This document shows positions 22,196 to 33,200 of a stretch of DNA of 64,000 bases, piece by piece. Every line of letters starts with the position of its first letter. Position 1 is the stretch's first letter. The notes under the pieces are model-generated. The model was not told the DNA's origin and searched no databases. It saw only the letters and a list, made by a program, of their open reading frames with translations. The translations under genes and the position numbers were made by a program. Origin of the DNA: Aquilaria yunnanensis (Eukaryota > Streptophyta > Magnoliopsida > Malvales > Thymelaeaceae); NCBI GenBank assembly GCA_039654915.1, contig CM077599.1, forward strand, positions 11,038,501 to 11,102,500, written 5' to 3'.

Positions 22196-22849
22196 ACCTT
22201 GGTGTATAAGTTGAAATCACTTAATTAATTCAATTTTTTTTCCCAATTTTTGTTAAAATTTAAATTAAATAATTTGATTTTTGGTGCAATTAATAGTATG
22301 TTCAATTAAAAAATTCATAAAAATTTTCTTAATTATGTTCTGACAAATTTTTTACAATATCCAACTTTTGATGTGAAATCGCTATGAAATATAAATGTAG
22401 CTCATTATTATTCTATTACTATTAGTGACTAAAATGTAAAATTTTAAAAATTTTGGTTGAAAATACAAAAAAATGAAAAGTTTTGGGACCCATGTTGCAA
22501 TTATTATGGGTGACTGAAAATGAAAATATTCAAAATTTTTGTACGTTATTACAATATACTTAGAAGTTTAGGGAGCAATGTTGTAATTTTGATAGTTGCT
22601 ATCCTAATCATTAAACTTACTAAATATGGAAGTTACTTGATTAGAGGTAGAGCAACCCAAATATGGAATGAAACTTATTAAATATGGAAGATTTTGAATA
22701 TAAAATTTAATAAATATGAATGTTCCAAACAAATGAAAGTTACTAAATATGTAAACTCCAAATATGAGAGTGAGAGTGAGACTTATTAAATATGAAGGTA
22801 ATAAGAGTTAGCTGATTAGGATTTATGTGTTAAATTTAGGATAAGAGTT

Positions 22850-23640
22850 AGGAATAAGATTAAATGGTAAGGTTTAGGGTTAGGATTGATGGTTTATATG
22901 GTTAAGTTAAGGCCAAAGTTTAGGTTTTATGGTAAAGGTTAATGTTTCAATTAAGCTTAGAGTTTAGATTTAGTGTTTAGGATTTAGGTTTAGATATATA
23001 GTTTACAGTTAAAATTGAGAGCTTATGTTTTACGTAAAGTAAATATTTAGGGTTTTAGGTTTTAGGTTTAGGGTTTAGAGTTAAGAGTTTAGGGTTAGGG
23101 TTGATGGTTTATATGGTTAAGGCTAGAGTTTAGGTTTATGGCAAAGATTAATGTTTCAATTAAGCTTAGGGTTTGGATTAGGATTTAGATTTAGATATAC
23201 AGTTTACAATTAGAATTGAGGGCTTATGATTTAGGTTAAATAAATGTGTAGGGTTTTAGGGTTTAGGTTTAGGGTTTAGGGTTTAGAGTTAGGAATTTAG
23301 GGTCAGGATTGATAGTTTATATGGTTAAAGTTATAGTTTAGGTTTATGGTAAAGGTTAATGTTTCAATTAAGCTTAGGGTTTGGATTTACTGTATAGGTT
23401 TTAGGTTTAGATATATAGTTTACAATTAGAATTGAGAACTTATGGTTTTGGGTTAAGTAAATGTTTAGGGTTTTAGGGTTTGGAGTGAAGAGTTTAGGGA
23501 TTAGGGTTTTAGTAAGTTTAGGGTTTAGGGTCTAAATTTAGGGTTTTGGTGATGTTAGGATAAGGTAAGGATTAAAGTTGTGGTTAAGGTTTAGGTTTAT
23601 AGTCTAAGGTTAATAAATTTAGGGTTAAGTGTATTTAAAA
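22850..23640 (+). repeat. telomere-like repeats in a ~210-bp higher-order array
   Basis: Dense degenerate copies of the plant telomere motif TTTAGGG and variants (TTTAGGT, TTAGGGTT). They sit in a longer tandem repeat: the marker GGTTTATATGG (third copy AGTTTATATGG) recurs at 22891, 23106 and 23314, giving periods near 215 and 208 bp, each followed by a TCAATTAAGCTTAG block. The array is inside the hAT element and not at a chromosome end. Confidence 0.85.
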
Positions 23641-23839
23641 TTAGAGGCAAATAATTAGAAAAAAATATTACATTTGTTAGTAATTAGAATATAATGAAGA
23701 TAAATAAAAGAAATTAAATTGTAAATACCCTAATTTAATTGAATCAAATTTTAAATAAAGAAAAAAATCATATTAATTAAATTAAATAACAAATACTCTG
23801 ATTTAATATAATAAATTAATATTAATTTACCAATTAAAT

Positions 23840-25317
23840 TTGTCCAAAACCAAAAACCAAACCTCCAATTTGTGCGCCAAAATGAAATTGCAAATTTATT
23901 TGTACGCTAGCAACATGACTAGTATGCAGGCTTTGTTGTGTGGCCAACTCAACCTTCGAAATAGTTTGATTTGTAGAGGAAAATATTTTCATATTCGGTG
24001 CAGTGCACATATTTTAAATCTCATTGTTCAAGATGGGTTGAAGGTAGTTTCTGGACATCTAAAAAAAAAATCAGAGAGAGTGTTTTATATGTTCGTAGAT
24101 CAAAAGCAAGAAGGATTAGGTTTTTTGAGTGTGCTCAAGCAGTTGGGGTAAACATTTATAAATCATTATGGTTAGATGTACCTACCTGGTGGAATTCTAC
24201 TTATTTGATGCTTGAGAGGGCACTTGTTTATCGTTCAGTATTTTCTCAGTTGCAAATTGTTGACACATGTTATGAACATTGCCCTAGTGATGTTGAGTGG
24301 GACAAGGTTGTAAAAATTATAGCAATTTTACAGCCTTTTTATGAAATGACAACTCTTTTTTCTGGTTCTGAGTATCCCACTGCCAATTTGTACTTTGAGA
24401 ATGTGTGGAGAATGCAAAAGTTTATACTGAAGGCGATGAATAATTCAGACTTACAGATAAAAGAGATGGCACAACAAATGAATGAAAAGTTTCACAAGTA
24501 TTGGGAGAATTTTTCAGTAGTTCTCTCATTTGCAGTCGTACTTGATCCTCGTTATAAGTTGGCATTTCTCAAGTATTGTTATGAGAAATTGGGTATTGCT
24601 CATGCTTCTAAATGGTTGGATGTTCGAGATGAACTATATTTCCTTTTCAAAGAGTATGAGGCCCGTGGTGGTGGTTCACTTCACTCATATGAAGTTGGAA
24701 TTGGTGGTGGGCAATCTTGTCGAGAAGTAAACTCAAATCTTCTTGTAAGTAGACTATTTTCCTAATATTATGCTTGGATATAATTTTTATATGTTGTACA
24801 ATACTTTCAAAATTGATAGATATACTGATGTGGATTTAGGATTTTGCCCAAGATTCAATGGGAAGTTTCAACTTAAAGTCACAGCTTGATCTTTACTTGG
24901 ATGAGCCTATAAATCCAATTGAGTTGAAGTTAGACGTCCTTGCTTATTGGAAAGAAAATGAAGCACGATATCCAATCATTGCACAAATGGCAAGGGACAT
25001 ATTGAGCATTCCTCTCACAACTGTTGCTTCAGAATCAACTTTTAGTATGGGTAATAAGATTCTTAACAAATATAGGAATCGTCTTGTTCCTGATAATGTG
25101 CAAGTTTTGCTAACATCTCATAACTGGTTATATGGTTACGAAGGTATGGTTTATCTTTTATGATTTTTCTTTAATTTTCAATATATCATAGTTGTTGCTA
25201 ATTTCTTCTTTTTTCTCAACCAACTCAGCTGAAGAGTATGAATTGAAACATCTGAATGACATAGAAGTGGAATTAGATTCATCGACCAATTCTGCTGCAT
25301 CTTCTAATTTGGTGTAG
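23840..25317 (+). pseudogene. hAT transposase, N-terminus missing and frameshifted
   Basis: The recognisable part begins with the core motif HIRCSAHILNLIVQDGL (about 23990-24045). A frameshift follows at a run of ten A (24061-24070); the second frame continues with LDVPTWWNSTYLMLERAL, LDPRYKLAFLKYCYEKL and ends its exon at 24744. GT-AG introns 24745-24839 and 25144-25228 restore a continuous reading into the hAT C-terminal dimerisation domain (LDVLAYWKENEARYP, TTVASESTFSMGN, RNRLVPDNVQVLL) and a last exon ending with TAG at 25315-25317. The BED zinc finger and the first part of the catalytic region are absent; telomere-like repeats and AT-rich DNA lie where they should be. Confidence 0.88.
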
Positions 25318-26319
25318 AGGTAAAATTGAGTTTAGTCACTATATAGTAGTTAAGTTTTTAGTGCTTTTTAGAAAATAGTTTACTTGATAACTAGGGATAT
25401 AACTCTATATTTTATTTTTCTATGTATTCTTGATCACGAAATTACTGAGTATGCTTTTTAACTATTTCTAGTATGCTCACCCATACTATTTGATGCGTTG
25501 AAGTTGAAGTTTTGCTTGTACATTGATAGGGCCATGGAAGGTGTGGGCAGTTGACGCTTTGCTAGGAAAAACAGAAGGTCGTCTCATGTTGCTGCCGTAA
25601 CAGCTTGTGGTTAGAGCAAGTCAGATGATACATGGGATGTTTGGATTCCTTTTGATGTTTTGGTTTTTAATGTTTATCCTAGCAAGTCAGAAAAAGTGTT
25701 GGTCCTTTCTTTTGTCCAAGTACTAGTTAGCTTATGTGTTTTGTCTTGGCAAGTGGTATGTTAGAATATGATGATTTCAATTTTTGTGTTTACATTTTAT
25801 GTATGATGATTACGATATGTGCCACCTTTCCGTAGCTAGTATGTTAGAATATTATGATTTCAATTTTTGCGTAGTTTTTACTTATTGACAAGCTAGTATT
25901 TATTAGATCATAAAATTTAGATTCAACTGTTTTTTAAGGATAAGATTTTGTTATTTTGTTTTATGAATAAGGAAAAAAAAAGCTTAGAAGTTTTTCTTAA
26001 ATGGATCTACTGCTGCTCAATTTAGACTAGTCAAAGTCCAATTTAACCGTCATATGAGGCACAATGTGTTGGTTACATGCTTTAAAAGAATTTCTAAGTA
26101 AATCACTCAATTATTAAATTCTAGAAGATCCCTACATAAAGCATATTATTTTGTTAATTTATTCTTTAAAAACCCTTACATAAAAAATATTTTTATAGTA
26201 TTTTGCAGTTTCTTAAATGGTATGGTCATAATTAATGTGTAATTTAGATAAATAAGAAATATATAAAAATTTAATTTTTACATCTTTATCAACCATATAT
26301 TTATGTTGATTTTGGTTAA

Positions 26320-26528
26320 AATCGGGTTTTGTCGGGTCTATTTATCGGGTCATTTCAAGTTCGGGTTCGGGTAAATTGGGTTTGGGTCTCCTCGGGTCTC
26401 ACTTCAATCGGGTTCGGGTTCAGGTCAGGTCAGGTACAGTCGGGTTCGGGTCATTGATTTTTTTTGTCAACTCGAGTCAGGTTGGTCTTAGGTTCGGGTG
26501 GGTTGGGTCAGGTTATCAGGTCGGGTCA
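26320..26528 (+). repeat. right subterminal TCGGGTTCGGG repeats of the hAT element
   Basis: Repeats of TCGGGTTCGGG, CAGGTCAGG and GGGTTGGGTC run up to the right terminal repeat. The open frame across them is repeat-derived and was not called a gene. Confidence 0.8.
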
Positions 26529-26552
26529 AATTTTGTCATCTCTACATGCAAA

Positions 26553-27493
26553 AACGAAAGAAGAGAAGCCTAGTGCTCAATGGTTTACCCCAACCATTTG
26601 CATTTCCATCATGTGTTTCGAAACTACAAGATAAACAAGATAACTTGAAGTTATATGTACTATTATTGATATCAAATAATCGATCTTAGTTAATTCCATA
26701 ATCCTAAAAATATATACAAAATCACTTATTTGTTAAACTATTAAAATTAAAATTCCTTGAATCTCAATCATTATCTGTATATATACCCATAATAAGAAAG
26801 CTTGACTTTTGTCTATGAATCTTTTACATTAATATCTCTTTCATTTATTTTTCTTTCCAGTGGTCAACACTTTAAACTTTAATAAACTATGTATTTTAAA
26901 TATTATCCATCTAAGCTCATATCACATAATACATGTCCTTCTATTACATTTATATTTCAATATCATATGGTTTTCGAAAAAAAAATGTATGATATCATAT
27001 AGTTAAACTCATTTGAATTCATTTTTATGTAATTAACGGATAATTATTCTTGTCATCTCTATAATATATGCGAAAATATAACACAAATAGCTGACTTTGT
27101 ACCTATTGATTTGATTAGATGTTCTGATTGGCCCCGTCTGGCTTTAATCGACAGGGATAAAGATCAATTACTTTAATTGAAATCAAACGAAAATTAAGAG
27201 AAACTAGGTTAAACGAAAAAAAAATAGAAAGAAAATAATGGTGGTATAAATGAACGGGATCCTCCAATATATCAAGATCGTAAAGGAAACACATAATGAC
27301 TGATTTTAGCCCTAAACTTTAGGCACAAACCAAAAATCTTGGACAAAAAAAAAGGCTTTAATTAACCTTGAATTAATTATGAATAACAAATAGAAAAAAG
27401 CCCAGCCTTGTCAGCCTCTTCTCAGTTCTCACTCCACGCGAGATTTCCCAACCTATCTCTGCTCCTCTCCGCCTCTCATCGTTTTCATCAGCC
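26553..27493. other. upstream region of MADS-1b
   Basis: AT-rich, no gene. GGTATAAATG near 27242 is a possible TATA box, about 250 bp before the ATG, and is conserved before MADS-1c near 48750. It aligns with 48066-49001. Confidence 0.5.
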
Positions 27494-28216
27494 ATGATCG
27501 CTCTGCAGCAACAGAGGAACAAAACCAAGACCACCAAAGGCCGCCAGAAGATCCCGATCAAGCGCCTCCAAGACGAAAACAGCCGCCAGGTCACCTTCTC
27601 CAAGCGCCGCAACGGCCTCTTCAAGAAGGCCAGCGAGCTCTGCATCCTGACCGGCGCCCGCATCGGAATCATCACCTTTTCGCCGCACAGCAAGCCCTAC
27701 TGCTTCGGTCACCCCGACATTGAGACCGTATTGGAAGCCTACTTGGGGCATCAGCCGCTAGACCAGACGTTCCAAGGACAAGGGACGAGAACAGAACAGC
27801 TGTGTTACCGCCAACTGAACCAGCAGCACGAGGCCGCGCTGCAGCAGCTTCAGGAGGAGAAGCGGAGGTCGGCAGCGCTTCTGGAGGAGAAGGAGACAGG
27901 AAATGGACGCGGGTTTTGGTGGGAAGAGGCTTGTGTAGAAAGGATCGATGGGGTGGAGGAGCTGGAGGAATTCGCGAGGGCTGTGATTGATTTGAGGAAT
28001 AATTTGAGCGTCCGGTGTAATGAGTTGATGATGACGTCGGGTGCGACTGCTGGAGATGGATTTGGAGACCAACGCGGTTGCGCCGGCGGCGGTGGTTCCG
28101 ACGCTTCTTCGAGTGGTTTAGGCCTTGGGGTTGAAGCTTTTGATGCGCTTGGGTTCGATCACGGACTGGATTTTGATGGCGAGGAGTTTCGAAATTGGAA
28201 TTTAGGCGTTGAATAA
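27494..28216 (+). CDS. type I MADS-box protein (MADS-1b)
   Basis: Complete intronless gene, 240 aa, M-alpha MADS-box transcription factor. The MADS domain spans about residues 16-76 ([32 protein letters not shown]). Its second half is unusual for the group: CILTGARIGIITFSPHSKPY in place of the usual [17 protein letters not shown] Gln/Glu-rich helix (about 105-135), FWWEE (141-145), a second helix (155-180), a Gly/Ser linker and an acidic end follow. The ATG at 27494 is the first in frame after the leader, and the same ATG is kept in the third copy. It differs from MADS-1c at six residues, none in the MADS domain. Confidence 0.92.
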   Translation: MIALQQQRNKTKTTKGRQKIPIKRLQDENSRQVTFSKRRNGLFKKASELCILTGARIGIITFSPHSKPYCFGHPDIETVLEAYLGHQPLDQTFQGQGTRTEQLCYRQLNQQHEAALQQLQEEKRRSAALLEEKETGNGRGFWWEEACVERIDGVEELEEFARAVIDLRNNLSVRCNELMMTSGATAGDGFGDQRGCAGGGGSDASSSGLGLGVEAFDALGFDHGLDFDGEEFRNWNLGVE

Positions 28217-28439
28217 TGTTGAACTGGTTTTATTTAATCTCGCAAAATAAGAATTCAATTGTTCAATCCTTTTATCAGTTATAAAATTGTTTTTATCGTT
28301 GTGACTTGTGATTTGCGGCTGAAATGCAGAGAGGTAAAATGATCATGAAAAAGTACGTAAATAATCAATGACATAACAATTTCTTTTTCTTCGATTCCGT
28401 TGTCAATCACTTCCTTCTTATTTAGAAAAGACATAAAGC

Positions 28440-29648
28440 CATTTTTACCCCTCAAACTTGAATAACCTTGGCACTTAACTCCCTCAACATTAACTCGGCT
28501 AACTTACTCTCTGAACTTGAAAAGATGGTACATTTTAACCCTTTTGACCGTTGTGCGCATCACGTATTCTATTTATACTCTAGACAGCCGTCTATTTTAT
28601 CTAATTCTTCAACTAGTCCTCTACTACCACTTTCTCTTACCGGACCAAGTTAGGCCTCCATTTCCAATCCCCGCGAGTCCAAGATGTGGCACTAAGGCAC
28701 AAGCGTCCTAGCCACACCATCACGACGCCTTTATCATTCTTGGAGGCTGCTCTGCCTAGTGCTTTTCATGGCTCTACCAGTTAATTCATCAACTGTTGAA
28801 TTCAATCCAATTAGGTTTTCCCTCTTTGCACCTTTGTCAGGAAAACAAACTTTAGAAACATACAAGACCTTTGGCGAGGCCTTTGAAGCCATTGACCGAA
28901 GGCTAGCTATTGAACTTTCTCTGGCTAGCTATTAAATTGAATTGGCTTCCTCTCGATGACTTGATTCGATATATATACGGCTCTTCCACCTTGTACTTGC
29001 CCACCCACGCCACCTTCACTGACCAAAGCAAATGAGATCAATTGAGCAAACTTTTCATCTAATTCAATCCAACAAATTTCTGAAAGTACCACATGGTGCT
29101 TTATCCACGTCACCACCACATGATGCTCTGTCCACACCACCACCATCCCCACCAAATGATGCTCTTCCCCAACCACCATCACTACTTCCTCTTGAAGCCT
29201 GGCTTAAGTCAAAAACCCAAAAGCCAGAGGAGCTCCCCTAACAAACAACCAATTTCAGTTGGATACTTCAGCTTTTGTCAATGAAGCTCATCCGTTTCGG
29301 ACACTGTAAGTTTTCAATTCTAATGAATTTTTAGTTGGACCTAAATGTTAGGCTTTCAGACGCTGACGATGAAGTGAGAGAGGCGGCGGATGAGGAGGGG
29401 GATCCCATTTTTCATTTTAATTGATGAATGGAAAGAACTCTTTTCAAAATCTAGAGCGTAGAGAAGATTAGGTACTACCCTCTCTCCAGTACGCCTTCTG
29501 TTCGATAATATGCCTAGTTGAATCTAACCACTTGAGTCTCCTGCACACAGCTCAAGAAATAAACGGGAGCATGCACCGTTTAGAGTAAGTAGGTCACATG
29601 ACGTGCAAAAGGGTCAAAAGGAGTAAAGTGTTTCCTTTATACAAGTTC
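28440..29648. mobile_element. Mutator-like element, right end missing (second copy)
   Basis: Same truncated element as at 606-1827, nearly identical, ending at the same junction with the TAGGGGTGAAAA repeat. Its left flank carries the target copy TTTAGAAAA. Bases 28217-28439 are the 3' flank of MADS-1b. Confidence 0.7.
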
Positions 29649-29915
29649 TAGGGGTGAAAAAATGAACAAACAGCTCGAGCTTTGCTCGAGTTCAGCTCGA
29701 TTTAAAGCTCGTTCGTGACTCGTTCGAATAATTATCAAGCCAAGCCTGAACAAAATTTAAAGCTCGATATACAATTCAAATAAAGCTCAAATTGCTTACT
29801 ACTCGACTCGACTCGAATTAATTTTAGATTTTTTCCTTAATTTAAGCGAACAGCTTGAGCTCGACTCGAGCTCGTTCAGATAAAAACTCGTTCAAAGCAC
29901 TCGGCATAAATAGAT
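29649..29915. repeat. AGCTCG-rich hAT-like repeat (second copy)
   Basis: Begins TAGGGGTGAAAA and has the same AGCTCG motifs as 1828-2095. It marks the left border of the second whole unit. Bases 29916-30285 are upstream DNA of AspRS-b with no other gene. Confidence 0.4.
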
Positions 29916-30285
29916 TCAACAAGTGATGACAGGTTTGCAGGTTAAAGAGGAGAGAGATTGGTTCAAAATCGAACGCGTTTGATGATTTGATAAATCGGTG
30001 AAAACAGAACAGGAAGAACTTGGAACAAAGTTGATTTAACCCTGTTCCAACTCCAAGTTCCATGGAAAAACAAAACAGTTACATGCATGCTGTGCAAGTT
30101 GTATTGCTATGCGGCTGGACCGCAGGGGAAGCGAACCGGATTGGTAAAACCGGTTTTATAATGAACAGCAAGCCGACTGCAGTTCTGAATGACTATGTTG
30201 CACGCAGCAGGCACATGATCACCCAATCCTTAAACCCTCTTCTTCCCCTCAGTGGCTGCGCTTCTCGCGTCGTGGGCAGCGAAAA

Positions 30286-33200
30286 ATGTCTCTGCTTTTC
30301 AAGTCTTCCCCTTTTCTCTTCCTTAGAGCCAGACCGCTCTCTATCTTTCCCGCCATTCTACTCCCCAGAAATTTTCTTAAAACCAACCGAAGCTTTTCCT
30401 CTGTTTGCGCTTCGACCTTCCATTCTTCTCCCGCTCCTACACGTTCACCTGCCGAAGCCCAATCTTCCTCATCTGTAGCTCCGCTCAGGGACTCGCTTCG
30501 ATGGGTCTCCCGCACTGATTTCTGTGGAGAACTGTCGGAGGACTATGTTGGTAAGCGGGTTCGGCTTTGCGGGTGGGTTGCTCTTCATCGGGTCCATGGA
30601 GGGCTAACGTTTCTCAACCTCAGAGATCAAACAGGCATTGTCCAGGTTGATTCTCATTTTCTGTTGTCTTTATTTTTTGCTTGAATTCCCTGTTTGATTA
30701 CGCATTGGTATATCCTTTAAGTCAAACTGCTAAGCGTTATGAATTGTATCAGGTTACGACGCTTCCTGACGAGTTCCCTGATGCCCATTCAACCGTCAAC
30801 AATTTGAGGCTCGAATATGTGGTTGCCGTAGAAGGTGTTGTCCGGGCAAGGCCAAGTGAATCAGTGAATAAGAAAATGAGAACCGGCTCGATAGAGGTCC
30901 ATTTACTTGTTTTAGGGAATGAACTTGATGGCTCACTCGTTTTCACCACTAAAGTTGTGTTCTTCACTCTTTTATTTCTTCATGCATTTGCCGACTGATC
31001 ACTGATTCTCAATGGTGTGTTCCAGGTTGCTGCGGAGCATGTCCAAGTTATGAACTCTGTGAAAGCAAAGCTTCCTTTCTTAGTTACCGCAACGGATGAT
31101 ACCAAGGATTCCATTAAGGAGGAGATCCGTTTAAGGTCGCTGGCATGAAATTACTTTTCTTTTCAGTTGCTTATTGTTAGTTGAGACCCTATTTGTGCCC
31201 TTTATTGAGTAAATAAAATATTAATTTTTTTCCCTTTTTAGAAGATTGAGTACGATTGTATATAGCATTGTTTTATTTCGCTGAGGAACTATGGATGAGA
31301 GGGTATTCCTTATAAAAAAAAAAAAAAGAAGAAGAAGAAGAAGGGAGAGGTGGGGCTCTCAAGATTAAGGACTTTGGGTCATGCACCATATTAATGTTTC
31401 TCTTTCAAGTCCTCTGCCCATTGCACACACTCTGACGTTTGCTATAAGTTGGTTTAAGTTGGAAAAAGGAATGCTAAGATACTTTTATTCATCTTGCTAT
31501 TTAAGACACTAATAATGATGAAGAATATGTGATTGTTTTTTGCACAGATGGAGATTTATTATTGTTTTTTACACAGATGTAGATATATTTATGGTGTCTG
31601 ACATCTTTAAATGATATATTCATTTAGATATCGATGCCTTGATTTACGTCGAAGTCAGATGTCTTCCAACATCATGTTGCGGCATAGAGTGGTGAAGCTG
31701 ATTCGGCGATATCTTGAGGATGTTCATGGATTTATTGAGGTAGCACGCTATAATATTCATTCTTCATTTTAAGGAAAAGAAAAGAAGTTGTTGCTGGTTA
31801 TCAATATCATCCTATGTTTTCATTCTGACTTTTCATGCTTGTAAGGTAGATTGAGACTCCTATACTCTCAAGATCCACTCCTGAAGGTGCTAGAGATTAC
31901 TTGGTACCTTCGAGAATTCAGGTATCTCTAATTATGCAGCAAGCTTTAGTAGCTTCCATGTCAACCATACTTATTTCTACACGTTGTGAATTGTTTGTGG
32001 TCATTTTCATAGCATGTGTATGCACACTTCAAGAAATTTTCTGTTACTTGCTACAGTAAGAAGCATTTAGTTTTGGGAATAAAATTAATGCCACGTGAAC
32101 TTATAACTAAGCTTTGTAAGCCTAACAATTTTGAAACTGTTGCATTACATCAACTGTCCGTTCTACTTGTTCTATTGTTCTACGCTGCTGGGATGCTTTG
32201 CCTTCTGCTTGCAGTTTGATTTACTCTAATATGGTATTTTGAAGCCAGGAACATTTTATGCTTTGCCCCAAAGCCCACAGCTTTTCAAGCAAATGTTGAT
32301 GGTGTCCGGTTTTGATAAATATTACCAAATAGCTAGGTAAGCTTTTGCCGGTGCTGATTGAACATGTTGTGGAGCTGTGATTATCTTCAGTTCATTGTTG
32401 ATTAGTTTTCTAGAGTTAGGTGCCTTGGGACGACTGTACATGTCTTTTCACTTTGATGAAGTGGATGGATGACTTGGTTTTCATTTCTGGATGCATCTAA
32501 AAGGCCTTCATGTTGGCACATCATCTTTTCCCTTTCCAGATGTTTTAGAGATGAAGACTTGAGAGCAGATAGGCAACCGGAATTCACACAGCTTGATATG
32601 GAAATGGCCTTCACTCCTATGGAGGACATGTTGAGGCTCAATGAAGATCTCATGAGAAAGGTCAGTGTGGTGTGGCATGCCTGTGGAGCTGATTGATAAT
32701 TTCTCGATATCTTTTAGACAGATACTTTGTCCATATATATATAGTTAAGTTTCTCTGAACCAAATTTCTGTATTCAGTGGGTTCAACTCTTATGCAATTT
32801 AATTTTTCCATTCATCTGCTGAATTATTGGTTTAGAAATATGGATTAGGACATATTAGATCAGGACAAACATCAGGCCTTACTGAACTATACTTGTTTCT
32901 TCCATTCTGAGATTATGCACCTTGCTTTAGTTTGAATGTAATCAATAGCCTGCTGTCCAGTTAGATTTTTACTGGCATCTTAGTGGAGATACTCGCCAAC
33001 AAGTCCTGCCAGACCACTAATGACAATTGTACCAATTTATGTATCTTTCTTTGTCATTTTTTTCAATATGCTGTGTAGTTGCCGGTTTTTGTCTTCTAAT
33101 TTGTCCACAGAGGAGCCCAATAAGATGTCTTTGTTCCCTGTAGATCTTTTTGGAGATCAAAGGAGTTCAGTTGCCAAACCCTTTCCCTAGGCTAACATAT

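Larger units (their letters stand above)
21923..26544 (+). mobile_element. hAT transposon, defective, 4622 bp
   Basis: Inserted between MADS-3a and MADS-1b. An exact 8-bp duplication CATGCAAA flanks it (21915-21922 and 26545-26552), and the empty site is readable in the other unit near 48065. Terminal repeats TAGGGATGGCAATTT and the complement TAGAGATGACAAAATTT are hAT-like. Contents in order: G-rich subterminal block, AT-rich stretch, telomere-like repeats, transposase remnant, AT-rich stretch, second G-rich block. Confidence 0.95.
1828..29648. repeat. tandem duplication unit, first whole copy
   Basis: This is the segment AspRS, MADS-2, MADS-3, MADS-1 plus intergenic DNA. It aligns along its whole length with 29649-51202. 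Its 27821 bp include two private insertions with target duplications (copia 4370+5 bp, hAT 4622+8 bp), leaving about 18.8 kb. The ends were set where the sequence to the right of the third MADS-1 copy stops matching the two earlier ones. Confidence 0.9.

Noticed and set aside
22850..23640. True telomere or chromosome-end sequence
   Set aside because: The motifs are degenerate, internal to a transposon with a target duplication, and flanked by ordinary sequence on both sides.
26376..26573. Gly/Val-rich open frame
   Set aside because: Runs through the subterminal GGGTT repeats and out of the hAT element.
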